From Epiperipatus broadwayi (Eukaryota; Onychophora; Udeonychophora; Euonychophora; Peripatidae), in the NCBI GenBank assembly GCA_028023455.1, contig JAQFVV010006208.1, forward strand, positions 3,578,963 through 3,642,962: a stretch of DNA of 64,000 nucleotides, written 5' to 3'. The notes beneath the pieces are model-generated. The model made no database searches. It worked only from the letters and a program-made list of their open reading frames with translations, and had not been told where the DNA came from. Positions within the stretch are counted from its first letter, which is position 1; each line of letters opens with the position of its first letter. This document shows positions 1-10,209 of the stretch, in pieces. Made by a program: the position numbers and the translations under genes.

Positions 1-912
1 TCCCAATTATAATTTTTAAAAACTTAAATGATATTTATAAAAGTTAATGCAATAGTCTTAGATGTTCTTGGAATTCGCGAATGAAAATCTTTGAAGATGC
101 AATTTTTAATTCCTTCGTTGTTATACATTGAAGAAAATAATAGGATATCCCAAGTTGACGTTTAGTTTCCTCTTTGTATGTAGATGTCATCTTCTTTAAT
201 ACACAGTTTCTTTATTAACAATTATAATTTTATTTTGAAGATATAGCTTCTATATATGTAATTTTATAGGCATTTAGCAAAAGATGTTATTCACACATAT
301 ATATTTGATTAGCCATCGCATTTTATATCTCCCACAATAAATAGGTATTCTACTCACTCTGCATTTTCTTATAATGTAAAGTACATTAAATTTAGTTGAA
401 GTTTTTATAAACATGTTTTTTTTAAAACGAAGTTTACATTTAGTACTCCAATTAGAACGATTTTTATAGAACACGAAAATATATTCAAATTACTTTCTTT
501 AAAAAAATATTAGAAATTTATTCTAATAAGTATCAAATCGTTCAAAATATAGATTCTATCTTATACACTGTTCTTTTAAATAGAACCCAATATAAGTCTT
601 TGTGAGGATATAGCTGAAAGAATAGAATCCTTAATCTAATAAAAAAAAGAATTATTATTTTTATATATAGCTGCATGAGCTTGTTGAAGCATGTCACATT
701 CTATATTGTTACATTACAATTCGATATTAAATCACTAAGTTAATTTCATTTCCTTTAATTCGATAAACTGTATGTGAACCCAGAGGTCATCACCATGTCA
801 ACTGTCTTTTCAACAATGGTTTTTCATTTTAAAGAATGAAAAATACTAACTTACTAAATTGCATATTTATAAATCAGCATTTATTTTTTATAGCGTCTGT
901 ATACAATTGTAA
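1..912. other. AT-rich sequence, no gene seen
   Basis: I see no exon, RNA gene or recognisable repeat here. Only short chance reading frames occur. If upstream exons of the SESTD1-like gene exist in this part of the window they were not recognisable. Confidence 0.5.
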
Positions 913-1316
913 TCACATTCATATCGGCTTTTTCAAACCAAATTGTGCAAACGCTTTTTGCGAGTGTTAAATAATAAATGAATACCCTCTGACCCATACA
1001 AGATATAGAATTTATGCAGCAATAAAAGGAATCCTCTTATTACTACGACTCAAATATTTATATATGAGCAAATCTGATATCATTCATTCATAAGTTATAT
1101 ATAGTAATTCAAAGTGACTGTTTTATAGTCACACCTTCTGTGCCAGTACTTCAGATTTGTTCGTATATAAATATTTGAGTCGTAGTAATAAGAGGATTCC
1201 TTTTATTGCTGCATAAATTCTATATCTTGTATGGGTCAGAGGGTATTCATTTATTATTTAACACTCGCAAAAAGCGTTTGCACAATTTGGTTTGAAAAAG
1301 CCGATATGAATGTGAG
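913..1316. repeat. Foldback element, arms of about 160 bp
   Basis: The arms 913-1070 and 1160-1316 are near-perfect reverse complements, and the complementarity continues imperfectly inward. The loop holds a small hairpin (GTGACT...AGTCAC near 1112-1130). No coding capacity and no hammerhead core was seen. It fits a MITE-like palindrome; the family is unknown. Confidence 0.85.
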
Positions 1317-1450
1317 TAAATTACATATTATATTTGTATAAATATAAGAATATAAATATAATGTATACATATTGATTATATGTATGTATGAGTATATATA
1401 TATACTCCTACAGTATATTATAATACTTAAACGTTCAACTGTGTGTTAGA

Positions 1451-1739
1451 GAATATATTTGTAAACTATAATATTTGTTTAATATGAAAATACACACGTA
1501 TAAATTAAATATATATAAAGAAGTGGCAGATCTAGATCTATCCCACCCTTATTTGCATATTTAGTCTGCCCTAATTTGCATACTTTACTTCTTGAAAATG
1601 AAGGCTTAGACCCTTGAAAGTGCTCGAATAAATCGATAAAAAGTTTGTCATTCATTTGATTTACGGTTATTATATATATTTAATTTATACGTGTGTATTT
1701 TCATATTAACACAAATATTATAGTTTACAAATATATTAT
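1451..1739. repeat. MITE-like element with 68-bp terminal inverted repeats
   Basis: Arms 1451-1518 and 1670-1739 are inverted copies sharing the core ACACACGTATAAATTAAATA. The 150-bp interior carries two ATTTGCAT octamers (about 1550 and 1574) and ends in AAGAAG/CTTCTT. No ORF. It abuts the start of the RTE-like LINE remnant. Its superfamily is not recognised. Confidence 0.75.
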
Positions 1740-2169
1740 ATTGAAAAGATTAGTTATTCAACTTATGAAAGATGTCAAATGCAGGTAATGCAGGTTTGTG
1801 CTCCAACAAGTTCTCATTGTGATGAAAAAGTAGAGAATTTTTATATAAGATGTACAAAATGAGGTTAATCAGACCAAACAACATTTTAAAGTTGTCTTGG
1901 GAGACTGTAATGCTATAATTGGTAAACAATTGAAAAATGAAAGTGCTCGTGGTAAAATGAAAGAGGATACAGAATTGTGAAGTTGTTGGGGGAAGAAGAA
2001 GTGTGAATTCTATCTTGGAGAAAAATGTTTAATAGAAATGACCATGAAAGCATTCTAATGATTATACAAGATTATTTTTTGACCAATTGAAAATATGTAT
2101 TTCAAAAATTCTAATGTTGTTAATAGATTAAACACAGTAAGATGTAAGAATTATTAAACCACTAGACAC

Positions 2170-2585
2170 CATATGATCACCATTATTTATGCCTACACGA
2201 GCTATTAACAAAGAGGCAAAAATTCTTCATACCTTAGCGCCATTCAATGCAAGCCAGAGTAATCAATGTATGCAAGTAAGTTTTGTGGATAAAATATCTA
2301 TCTAGTGCCTACTCATTCAATATTCCCAGACTAGTGCCTAGCTTGTGGCTTTCACTTTCATCAGTGAAGAGCCTTGGATATAACATCTAAATGCAGTGCG
2401 CTTAGTTCCTAGACTCGTCACTGATGAAAGTCACAAGCTAGGCACTAGTCTGGGAATATTGGATGTGTAGGCATTAGATTGGGATTTTATGCACAAACCT
2501 TCCTGCATACATTGATTACTCTGGCTTACATTGAGTGGCGCTACTTATGGAGAGTTTTGCCTCTGTGTATGTAAGAAACATGTTT
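2170..2585. mobile_element. Family A ribozyme-bearing palindrome, copy A1
   Basis: Two inverted arms meet near 2385. Each arm carries the family A consensus: a GATCACC...TTATGC outer end, a GGCAAAA.TCT block, an AGAGTAATCAAT block, and a hammerhead-like core. The right arm keeps CTGATGA at 2421-2427 but its GAAA has become GGCA. The left arm (minus strand) has a short insertion beside CTGATGA. Both ribozymes are therefore probably dead. It is inserted in the RTE-like LINE. Confidence 0.75.
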
Positions 2586-3394
2586 AAGCAAAATTAGAGA
2601 CAAAAAATTATTAAAAAAAATAGTACTAATAGTTGATATTCCCAACCTGTAGAAACACTTCAGTGAATTTAAATTAGAACTTGCAAGTCATTTTAATGTA
2701 TTAACTGATTTTAATGATAATTCAGATTTGAATGAAATCAATAAGAAGATAAATGATACATTATTAAAAACTCCAATTAAGAACTGCAACAGAAATTGCT
2801 GGTATTTATCAATAATTTTTTTTCTGAGACAAGATAGTGCAAGAAGAAAAGAAGGGATATGATAATTTTAAAAAATCGTCCATCAAGAAGAATTGAATAT
2901 CTAGAATTTTGTAAAATGATAGAATTAATAATGATATAAGAAACTATAATTATGAATTGATAAAGAAAGCTATAGAAGAAAATAAATATCATAAAAAGTG
3001 TAAAATAACATCTTGATATTGAAGGAAACTTATTTCAATAATAAGAAAAAAAAGTTAGAACTATTACTAAAAAGAGCTCTGTTAAATGTGTGGGAATTAC
3101 ATACTAATAAAGAACAAGAAATCAAAGTATTCCCTGCAGCTGTTACGTCTTCTGAATTATTCAGCATTTTAAATGAAAAAGTGAGGTGTGATTATATCTA
3201 CGAGTAAGGGAAAAGCTCCAGGTAATGATGGAATTATAATTGATAAATGAAGCAAGTAATGATATGACAATTGTTTGTAAATGATTGGAAGAATTCAATA
3301 GTAATGTGGATATTTATGAAAGATGATAATAAATAAAATTAAAAGCTTGTATAGCGCTTGGAAGAGAAGCTATAACAAATGCACAAATATTAAA

Positions 3395-3450
3395 TGCTTA
3401 GTGCTTTCGAGGCAGGTTGCCTCATATTCATAGCAATACTGAGCAGTGCA
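3395..3450 (-). other. Penelope-associated hairpin motif, fragment 1
   Basis: On the minus strand this reads as a stem-loop followed by GAAAGCACTAAGC. Related sequences lie at 16060-16125, 25905-25960 and 35880-35935; the last two adjoin GIY-YIG coding remnants on the same strand. It resembles a hammerhead half (stem II then GAAA) but lacks a clear CUGANGA. Confidence 0.45.
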
Positions 3451-3650
3451 GAATAGGGAGATAATAAAGAAGATATTAAGAATTGCAGACCTATCAGTTC
3501 CATACAAAGTGTTTACCAAGATAATTACAACTCAACTACAGCAAATTTTGGATTTTAACTAACCAAAAGAACAAACTAGTTTTAAAAATGGTATTAGTGT
3601 TTTAAAAATGGTATTAGTATTTGTCTGCAGGTTTATAATGATGGTATATT

Positions 3651-3802
3651 ATAAGATGTGATATGTTGGACTATTTCCATTATTTATGAGTGAATGTTGA
3701 ATGTACAAAAAATTTTAAACTTTATTTAAACTTTCCAAATACAAACAACTTGTTAGTAATAACACACAAATAGACAATACAGGTTAGTAATTACACAACA
3801 TT
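3651..3802. repeat. Left inverted terminal repeat of the Penelope-like element
   Basis: About 150 bp here match 6219-6369 in reverse complement with few differences, including ATAAGATGTGATATGTTGGA at the outer edge. Penelope-like elements are known for terminal repeats (pLTRs) that can be inverted. The complementarity ends where the right copy enters its hammerhead-like motif. Confidence 0.88.
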
Positions 3803-3950
3803 TATTCAGAGAGCAAATGAGGCCTTATTGAGCGAAAGTATAAAGGTTCAGAGGTTTACCAAGTATCAAACATTGTGATCTATTAGAAATCTGGAATCAT
3901 TTCTACAAAACAAAGTTACAGATGAAGATTTCTCAAGAATTTGTCACGCA

Positions 3951-5977
3951 GTGAACAGATCATATTCTAAGTTACATGGAAGGATAAAAGAACTTCAGAA
4001 GAGGCAGTTTGTAAATCTACATGGGCAAGTCAAAAGTAATACTGCAACTAGTCTATCCTCGTCATCAGTGAAAAATCTTAGTTCTAAACAACTTACCAAT
4101 TGTGAATTATCAGTTCTTGAAAAAGGTTTGAATTTCGCCATTACACCATCTACTGTCCCACTATTGGATATAATGGCCGCCACTGATGAGGTGACCCAAA
4201 ACTTGACTCTAGAAGAAGCGGCAGAGTTATGCTGGAGAGTAAAAAGGACACTTGAAAGACATCAAGTGCACAAGCAGAAGTCAAACATTTCATGTGATGA
4301 GAGGAAAGCTATTAAATCTCTCAAACAGGATACATCTATAATCATTCTTCCTGCTGACAAAGGTAACACTACAGTTGTAATGGATAAAACTGATTATGAT
4401 AACAAAATACAAGGCCTTCTCACAGCAGGCCAATACAAAAAAGTAGCAAAAAATCCAATTCCAAATACAGAGGTAAAACTACAAGCATTACTCCGAAAGC
4501 ATCGCAGGTATTTCAGTGATTCAGAAAAACGAAAATTAACCGTAATGCAGCAAGATTCCTCACCTGTATGGACTGCCTAAAATCTATAAAGACAATGTTC
4601 CATTAAGACATATTGTTAGTTCTAGAAATTCACCATGGCAAAATTTGTCAAGATTTCTTCTCAAAGTTCTTAGTCCATTGGCATATAGGACACAGTCTTT
4701 TGTCAGGGATTCTAAGCACTTTGTAGAATTAGTCAGGAAAATGGAAAGAACTGACATATTGGTAAGCTTTGATGTGGAAAGTCTGTTTACAAATGTCTCA
4801 TGTGATGAGGCATTGTCTATTATAAGGAAAAGGTTATATGATAATAGTCTACAAACTAGAACAGCTCTACCTATTGATAGTATAATGGAATTATTAACAT
4901 TCTGTGTAACAACAACATACTTTCAATATAACTCAGAATTCTTCCAACAAAATCAAGGGATGGCCATGGGATCATCACTGTCACCCTTGCTCAGCAACAT
5001 TTACATGGAAGAACTTGAAACCACAGCCATAAATACTACTCCATGTCCACCTAAAGTGTGGCTTCGATATGTTGATGATACATTTGTGGTATGGCCACAT
5101 GGTGAGGTAAAATTACAGTCATTCTGGATGCACATTAACAACATATCTCCTACAATTAAATTCATGATGGAATCAGAACAAGAACAAAAATTGGCATTCT
5201 TGGATGTTCTTGTGACAAGACTCCCTCAGGGCAAAGTAAAAACAACAGTGTATAGGAAACCAACACACACTGGCAAATACTTGGCATATACATCCAATCA
5301 TACAAGAAGCACTAAACAAGGAATTGTACTATCACTATGGAACAGAGCAAAGGAGGTTTGTTCAGAAACCAGTGATTTGGAAAAAGAAAAGATTCACATA
5401 GAACAAATGCTTATGAAGAATGGTTATCCATCAGCAGTCATCAGAAAAACCTTCAATAGACAACACAAAGAGACACCAAAAGAGAAAACAGTTATTGGTA
5501 CGGTAGTGTATCCATACATACCAGGAATGGTGGACAAATTAAAGAAAATCTGCAGCCAATATAACATTAGAACTGCTTTCCAAAGCCATACCACACTTCA
5601 AGGAATGCTTACTTCTACTAAGCCTAAACTGGAAATGCTGAAGAACAAAAACTGCATCTATGAAATACCATGTGAATGTGGAAGGAAATAAATTGGTGAG
5701 ACCTGTCACCCTGTTGAACAGCGATTGAAGGAGCCCAAACTAATGGTTAAAAGAGAAAAAAACAGATGTGTCTACCATAGCAGATCATGTATGTTCTAAT
5801 GACCATATGCTTAAGTGGGAAAATACAAAGATATTGGATAAAGAGGAAAAAATGGATAGAAGAAAATTCAAGGAAGCTGCTCATATGACAATGGTAAATA
5901 ATCGTGTAAGTCAACCCAATGTGGCAATACACAATGTATGGAAGCCTCTAATTAATCTTGCTCTTAGGAAAAAATAA
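3951..5977 (+). pseudogene. Penelope-like RT + GIY-YIG endonuclease ORF, broken
   Basis: The product would be a reverse transcriptase fused to a GIY-YIG nuclease. The frame 3951-4580 gives the N-terminal part (with IIILPADKGNTTVVMDK). After a frameshift near 4560-4580, 4645-5691 gives the RT palm: DVESLFTNVS (motif A), QGMAMGSSLSPLLSNIYMEE (motif B), RYVDDTFVVW (motif C, YVDD) and LAFLDVLVTR. The endonuclease begins with CIYEIPCECGRK, and a TAA stop at 5689-5691 cuts it just before IGETC. The rest continues in another frame (5768-5977, TIADHVCSNDH...RRKFKEA). Catalytic RT residues are present, so damage is limited to the frame shifts and the stop. Family assignment is firm; the Penelope subclade was not determined. 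Confidence 0.9.
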
Positions 5978-6069
5978 TTAGACTTGTTAAAAAGAAAAAT
6001 TGAAAGACTCTGGAGGATTTGAACCAACCCTCATATATAAATATATCAAATTTCTACTATATGTTTACT

Positions 6070-6165
6070 TTGACAGAATATCTCAGTTGGTAGAGTGTTT
6101 GCCTTGAAATTCGATATTCAAGAATCTAAAGGTGCGAGTTCAACTTCTAAGCGAATATTGTCACT
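6070..6165 (+). other. tRNA-like stretch with A- and B-box motifs inside the Penelope-like element
   Basis: TATCTCAGTTGGTAGAGTG resembles a tRNA D-arm/A box, and GCGAGTTCAACTTCT resembles a T-arm/B box. The spacing is longer than in a plain tRNA. It lies between the endonuclease ORF and the hammerhead-like motif. A diverged relative (AATCTAAAGG...) lies at about 62010-62060, next to another Penelope end. It could be a captured tRNA or SINE, or an internal Pol III promoter. Confidence 0.5.
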
Positions 6166-6186
6166 GTGCATATAGGCCAGCAACAC

Positions 6187-6226
6187 CTGAAGAAGAGTGG
6201 AGAATAATACTACTCGAAACATTGTG
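6187..6226 (+). ncRNA. Hammerhead-like motif at the Penelope-like 3' end
   Basis: CTGAAGA (6187-6193) is followed by a stem II GAGT/ACTC (6195-6198 with 6212-6215), then GAAA (6216-6219) and CATTGTG. The last position gives GUG where GUH is expected for cleavage, so activity is doubtful. Hammerheads in Penelope terminal repeats are established; this one fits in place and layout. Confidence 0.6.
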
Positions 6227-6369
6227 TAATTATTAACCTGTATTGTCTATTTGTGTGTTATTACTAACAAGTTGTTTGTATTTGGAAAGTTTAAATAAAG
6301 TTTAAAATTTTCTGTACATTCAACATTCACTCATAAATGATGGAAATAGTCCAACATATCACATCTTAT
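6219..6369. repeat. Right inverted terminal repeat of the Penelope-like element
   Basis: Reverse complement of 3651-3802. It includes GTTTGTATTTGGAAAG and an AATAAA-like TTTAAATAAAG. Related ends are found at 47705-47780 and 62130-62215. Confidence 0.88.
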
Positions 6370-6980
6370 GGTATTAGAACGGTGGATCACATTCAAGAGT
6401 TGAGGGAAGTTATAGAAATGACCAAGAAAATAAGTTACCATTATACTTTGGATTTGTAGATGATGAAGAAGTGTTCAATTCTATAAACATATGCACAGTG
6501 ATTAAGGCATTGATCATCGGGATACAGACCCAGGATATTGTCATATCCCAAAGAATATTTATCAAGGTGCAACAGCAATGATTAGGACATATAATGATGC
6601 TATGAAGATTAACATTGAGAATGGTATATGACAGGATTATTCCATATTTCCAAAACCCCGTTTTACAAGAAGTATTTTATTTTTAAATGGAAAGGTAAGG
6701 GAATAAAAGTAAATGCAGATTGTTTAAGTCATTTAGATTTTGCAGATGATGTGATTGTTTTCGGCGCAAATGATGCTTCCGAAGTTCAAGAAATGGGAGA
6801 GTTATCGGGTGGAAGTAAGAAAGGATTTCTCAGAAGAAGTGAACAACTCCTTGATCAGATTTGTAATATAGATGTGAATATAATGGATGAAATTAAATAT
6901 AGAATTAAACTTAGATGGAACTGCTTTTGGTAGAAATAATATTAAAAGAAGTGATCAAAAATGAAAAGAAATTTAATCCC

Positions 6981-7440
6981 TTACACTGCTTTTTTATATA
7001 TTTAAATAAGTCACTTACATTGCATAGTGACATCTATCTTTTTTATGTACATAATTAACTAGAACCAATTATAACAGTAATATATGCAAAGAAAAAATAT
7101 CCCGTAGCCAATTATTAATTAAGTTAATTGATGTTATATATATATTTATACAGTTATGTTTGTTGTAGTTAATATAATTTGTTTCATATATTCTCCTTCC
7201 GTTAAGTTTTTTTAATATGCGTTTTATGAAAACCCACATATTTTTACTAAAATAAAAACTCGTAAGGATAATAATCCATTGAGATTATTATTTAATTTTA
7301 GAGATTTCATTCTACATAAATTTTTCAAATATTTAAACAAATGGATGGCAAATATTCTTTGTTATGGGATTTTTTTTATTAAAAATAGATGCTATCATAA
7401 ATCAAATTAAATATTATAAAATTGAGCAAAAATTATAGGT
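6981..7440. other. AT-rich sequence, nothing recognised
   Basis: No exon, repeat arm or RNA motif was seen between the end of the RTE-like remnant and the RT-like fragment. Confidence 0.5.
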
Positions 7441-7615
7441 ATTTTTAAATTGGATATCGAAAAAATGTACCAAAGTATTCCAAGAATTAAAAGTATAGAG
7501 ATATTGACACAAAAATTATCTGTGTTCATAAATACATGTTATAGAAGAAAGTTTAACATTATTACATAGTAGTTCATATTTGAAATACAATAAGGATTAT
7601 TAAAATTTCCTTCCA
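7441..7615 (+). pseudogene. Short reverse-transcriptase-like fragment, Penelope type
   Basis: Translation gives FKLDIEKMYQSIP, which resembles Penelope RT motif A (DVxSLFTNVP). After a frameshift it gives SSYLKYNKDYY, placed like TTYFQYNSEF in the element at 3651-6369. Only about 170 bp remain. It differs clearly from the better copy, so it may belong to another RT lineage. The identification is tentative. Confidence 0.45.
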
Positions 7616-7652
7616 CTTCTCCTTCTTATTTGCATTGCTGAATTATATGTAA

Positions 7653-7830
7653 TATAATATACCATATACTCCACAATTTACAATTCCACTTTTAAACATA
7701 TGACTTATTTTATCTCCTCTTGCCTACAGTTTCAACTGTCCAGCAGTCATCATCAGAGCATTTATAAACCTCGCCTCATATGTTAAAAGTGTATTGTGAA
7801 GTGTAAATTGTGGAGTATATGATATATTAT
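7653..7830. repeat. Foldback element, family F, with a central ribozyme
   Basis: Arms 7653-7703 and 7773-7830 are inverted copies (ATATACTCCACAATTTACA at the outer side). The roughly 70-bp interior holds a hammerhead-like motif on the minus strand. No ORF. Confidence 0.75.
7718..7765 (-). ncRNA. Hammerhead-like ribozyme, family F
   Basis: Minus strand: CUGAUGA (complement of 7750-7756), a stem II GACUG/CAGUU with loop CUGGA, GAAA (complement of 7730-7733), then CUGUA|GGCA. Stem I pairs UGCU with GGCA. Core and stems agree with a type I hammerhead, but stem III is extremely short (a C-G pair around a single U), so folding is uncertain. Confidence 0.6.
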
Positions 7831-8027
7831 AATAATGATTATTGGAATATATATAAAGGATGATAATGGGTTGTACAAATGGATTAATATCATCAATATT
7901 TATAAATGTATTAGAAATTAAAATAATTTTTTTAAAAAAAGGTATCTTAATAACTGGTTCTGTTGCTCAAAGAAATTTGTGTTATTCGTATGATATTTAT
8001 ATATTTCTGTTGTTTTTTTTTTTTCAG

Positions 8028-8141
8028 CAATCAATTAGCTCAAATATAAATAAAGTTTTCATTGTAAAACCAGAACATTTTTGGGACAAACAGAAGATTA
8101 GTTTGGATATTAAAAAAGGAAAGACAGAATTTGAATTTGAA
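8028..8141 (+). CDS. SESTD1: SESTD1-like exon 1 of window (Sec14 domain)
   Basis: A 114-nt exon of 38 codons, phase 0 at both ends. It is bounded by a long polypyrimidine tract ending in CAG and by the donor GTAAGT. It encodes QSISSNINKVFIVKPEHFWD and continues to TEFEFE. The KPxxFWDK motif is characteristic of the Sec14/CRAL-TRIO domain in the SESTD1/Trio/Kalirin group; Trio and Kalirin have FWQK, whereas SESTD1 has FWDK. SESTD1 is a cytoplasmic, phospholipid-binding protein with an N-terminal Sec14 domain and spectrin repeats. The earlier part of the Sec14 domain was not found upstream and probably lies before the window. It is followed by a 3.9-kb intron. Confidence 0.85.
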
Positions 8142-8267
8142 GTAAGTTTTATTGTGCGTGTTTGCATATAAATGCTTACATTATTCATTGTTACATATAG
8201 CAGTAGTTTTTAAATATACTAACATTATAATAGTCTTATTATTTATGTAGCGCAGATTACGTATGTG

Positions 8268-8365
8268 ATATTATAAAGAAGGAACCTGGGGTCATGCGCA
8301 TTTACGAATTTACATGCACTCAAATTGATGTTCACAAGCAAATACATGTAAATTCATAAAAGAGT
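8268..8365. repeat. Short inverted repeat, related to the 14505 foldback
   Basis: GTCATGCGCATTTACGAATT here matches GTCATGCGCTCTTTACGAAT at 14530. The segment folds on itself (TTTACATGCA...TACATGTAAA). It looks like a small member or deleted copy of the same MITE family. Confidence 0.55.
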
Positions 8366-8989
8366 ATGACTGGAGCTTTGTTTTTACAAATTGAAATTGT
8401 TGTTGGAATTATCATTCCAAAATTAGAATTATTTTATTTAATAAATAAATAAATTACACTTTTATTTATTTTCATACATTTTATATGAATAAAGAAATAA
8501 TTTTAAACAAACAATTGTATTAAAAAAAGACAAAACACAAAACAACAACGAAAGCATAACTGGTTTTTTAAAATCATTATGATCCAAGTTTTGTTTTTGT
8601 TTTTTGATGTGCACATTGATGGAAATTAAATTTCATTTTTAGCTTTTACGCTAATCTATTATGATTTACATTAGATCTCATGAAATGTCTGATTTGTGTA
8701 GACATAAGTAAAAAAAATGTAAATACTATATTATAATTCAATAGTGGAAAAAGACTTTTTTACACGTTAAACTGCTAAGATTCTACTAGTATACTCTAGT
8801 ATGTTTTAGTCACATTGTTATTGCCCATATTAAAATAGTATGGAAGTAATTATATACTTATTTTTCATATTAAAATACCTTTAACCTCTTTGGTGAATTA
8901 ATCAGCCAAGTGTTTTTTCTGAGAGGCATTATTTTAAACTTTCCTTTGCTCTCAATTATCAAGTTGTTAATATGGAACTAAAATTATTT
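8366..8989. other. Intronic AT-rich sequence, nothing recognised
   Basis: Part of the first complete intron. No exon-like frame with splice signals, repeat arm or RNA core was seen. Confidence 0.5.
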
Positions 8990-9365
8990 TTATATAAATA
9001 AAATGTTATGTGAAATTTACAATGTCTATTTTAAATACTAATTGAGCTGCCCTCTAGCTGCCATATGCAGTAACTTACAGTAAGAAAATGGACCACTTGT
9101 TACCGTATTTTAACTTTTTATTTAGAGTTATCTAGAACGGTAACAGCCAGAGAGCAAACTTAAATCAGACTAAAATATATAGTCAGGTTTAATTTTGCTC
9201 TCTGGCTATTACTGTTTTAGATAACTCTAAATAAAAAGATAAAATACGGTAAGAAGTAGTCCATTTTCTTACTGTAAAAAGTTATTGAATATGGCAGCTA
9301 GAGGGCAGTTTAATTATTATTTAAAATAAACGTGAATTTCACATGACATTATATTTATTCAATAT
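8990..9365. repeat. Long foldback element, arms of about 175 bp
   Basis: The left arm (about 8990-9165) and right arm (about 9185-9365) are reverse complements with scattered mismatches. Both contain CTGCCCTCTAGCTGCCATAT (or complement) and GCTCTCTGGCT near the centre. The spacer is only about 20 bp. No hammerhead core and no ORF. Confidence 0.85.
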
Positions 9366-10209
9366 TAAAATATTATTTGACATTATATATATATATTAGT
9401 GTAATTTTAAATGTACTTATGTGATTATCTCTTCTGTCGGAATAATATTAAGATTAACATTTGAGTAATGATTAGAATCTATAAACAATTCATATAAATA
9501 TGAGTTAAATCTTTTTCTTTTATTTTTAAAATATTTCTTTAGAAGTAAAATAGCTTTCTTAGTTTTTAAAAATGGTTTTTACTCTTAGTTAGTCATAGTA
9601 TCATGTATAAATAATAATTACATTATTTTTATTTTATATCAATTCAAGTCAAAAAATGATTCTTATAGTTATTTAATTTTATTTAGAAGGTAATAAACTT
9701 TCCTCACTAGCACCATACATTATATTAAATCAACGATGTTAAATATGAGGATACTCTTAATACAGCCGCAAGATCTTGTGCAAGTGACGAAGGTTTATTA
9801 CTTTTGAAATAGAAATACAATCTGGCACTGCAGTAGTAAAATTCATTGATTATTATATAATTATTGAAAGAGATGTATAACAATTTAATTACGACTTAAA
9901 ATTTATAAAATGATGACTTTTTGCTAACAACTCGATAATTATCCAATTCTCACCTGACATCTTTTTTATTAAAAGGATTAGAATTGTTAAACATGATGAG
10001 AGAATACTTATAACGGAAAACTTGGGAAATAGTTTTAGATGTACGATTGTATGATTAGAAATGAAAATCTGGATTGCTCAAGCTTTGTTGTTTCTTGTGA
10101 CTTTATATTCTTTTTTATTTAAATGTTATCCATTACTAAAATATTAATGCTTTTGAACTGCAATTGAAGGCAAAGACTTGTGGATTAATAGAGAGATGAT
10201 GATAAGATC
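9366..10209. other. Intronic sequence, nothing recognised
   Basis: AT-rich intronic DNA. I see no coding similarity or repeat arm that I can name. Confidence 0.45.

Larger units (their letters stand above)
3651..6369 (+). mobile_element. Penelope-like element with inverted termini, nearly complete
   Basis: The element is bounded by the 150-bp inverted repeats 3651-3802 and 6219-6369. It carries a reverse transcriptase and a GIY-YIG-type endonuclease remnant in the usual Penelope order. Downstream lie a tRNA-like stretch (6070-6165) and a hammerhead-like motif (6187-6226). It splits an RTE-like LINE: the flanks read ...AAAATGGTATTAGT before and GGTATTAGAACGGTGG after, so a short GGTATTAG duplication may be the target site. 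Frameshifts and stops show that it is no longer autonomous, though divergence looks modest. Confidence 0.9.
1740..6980 (+). mobile_element. RTE-like LINE copy, decayed and split by later insertions
   Basis: Fragments of one non-LTR retrotransposon appear in order on the + strand. At 1780-2130 is an apurinic-type endonuclease remnant (in translation QVCAPTSSHCDEKVENFY, then a GD.NA-type motif). Around 3207-3245 is the RT start GKAPGNDGIIID. After an interruption, 6361-6960 resumes with the DHIQ.LREVIE segment and the LDFADD catalytic motif. The same protein is preserved better at 20940-22365, which shows that the breaks here are insertions: a family A palindrome (2170-2585), a short Penelope-related piece (about 3395-3450) and a Penelope-like element (3651-6369). 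The copy is full of stops, truncated at its 5' side and stops before the C-terminal tail. The RTE assignment rests on the endonuclease and RT wording of the family. Confidence 0.8.

Noticed and set aside
8990-9365. Hammerhead in the long foldback
   Set aside because: No CUGANGA with GAAA in either arm.
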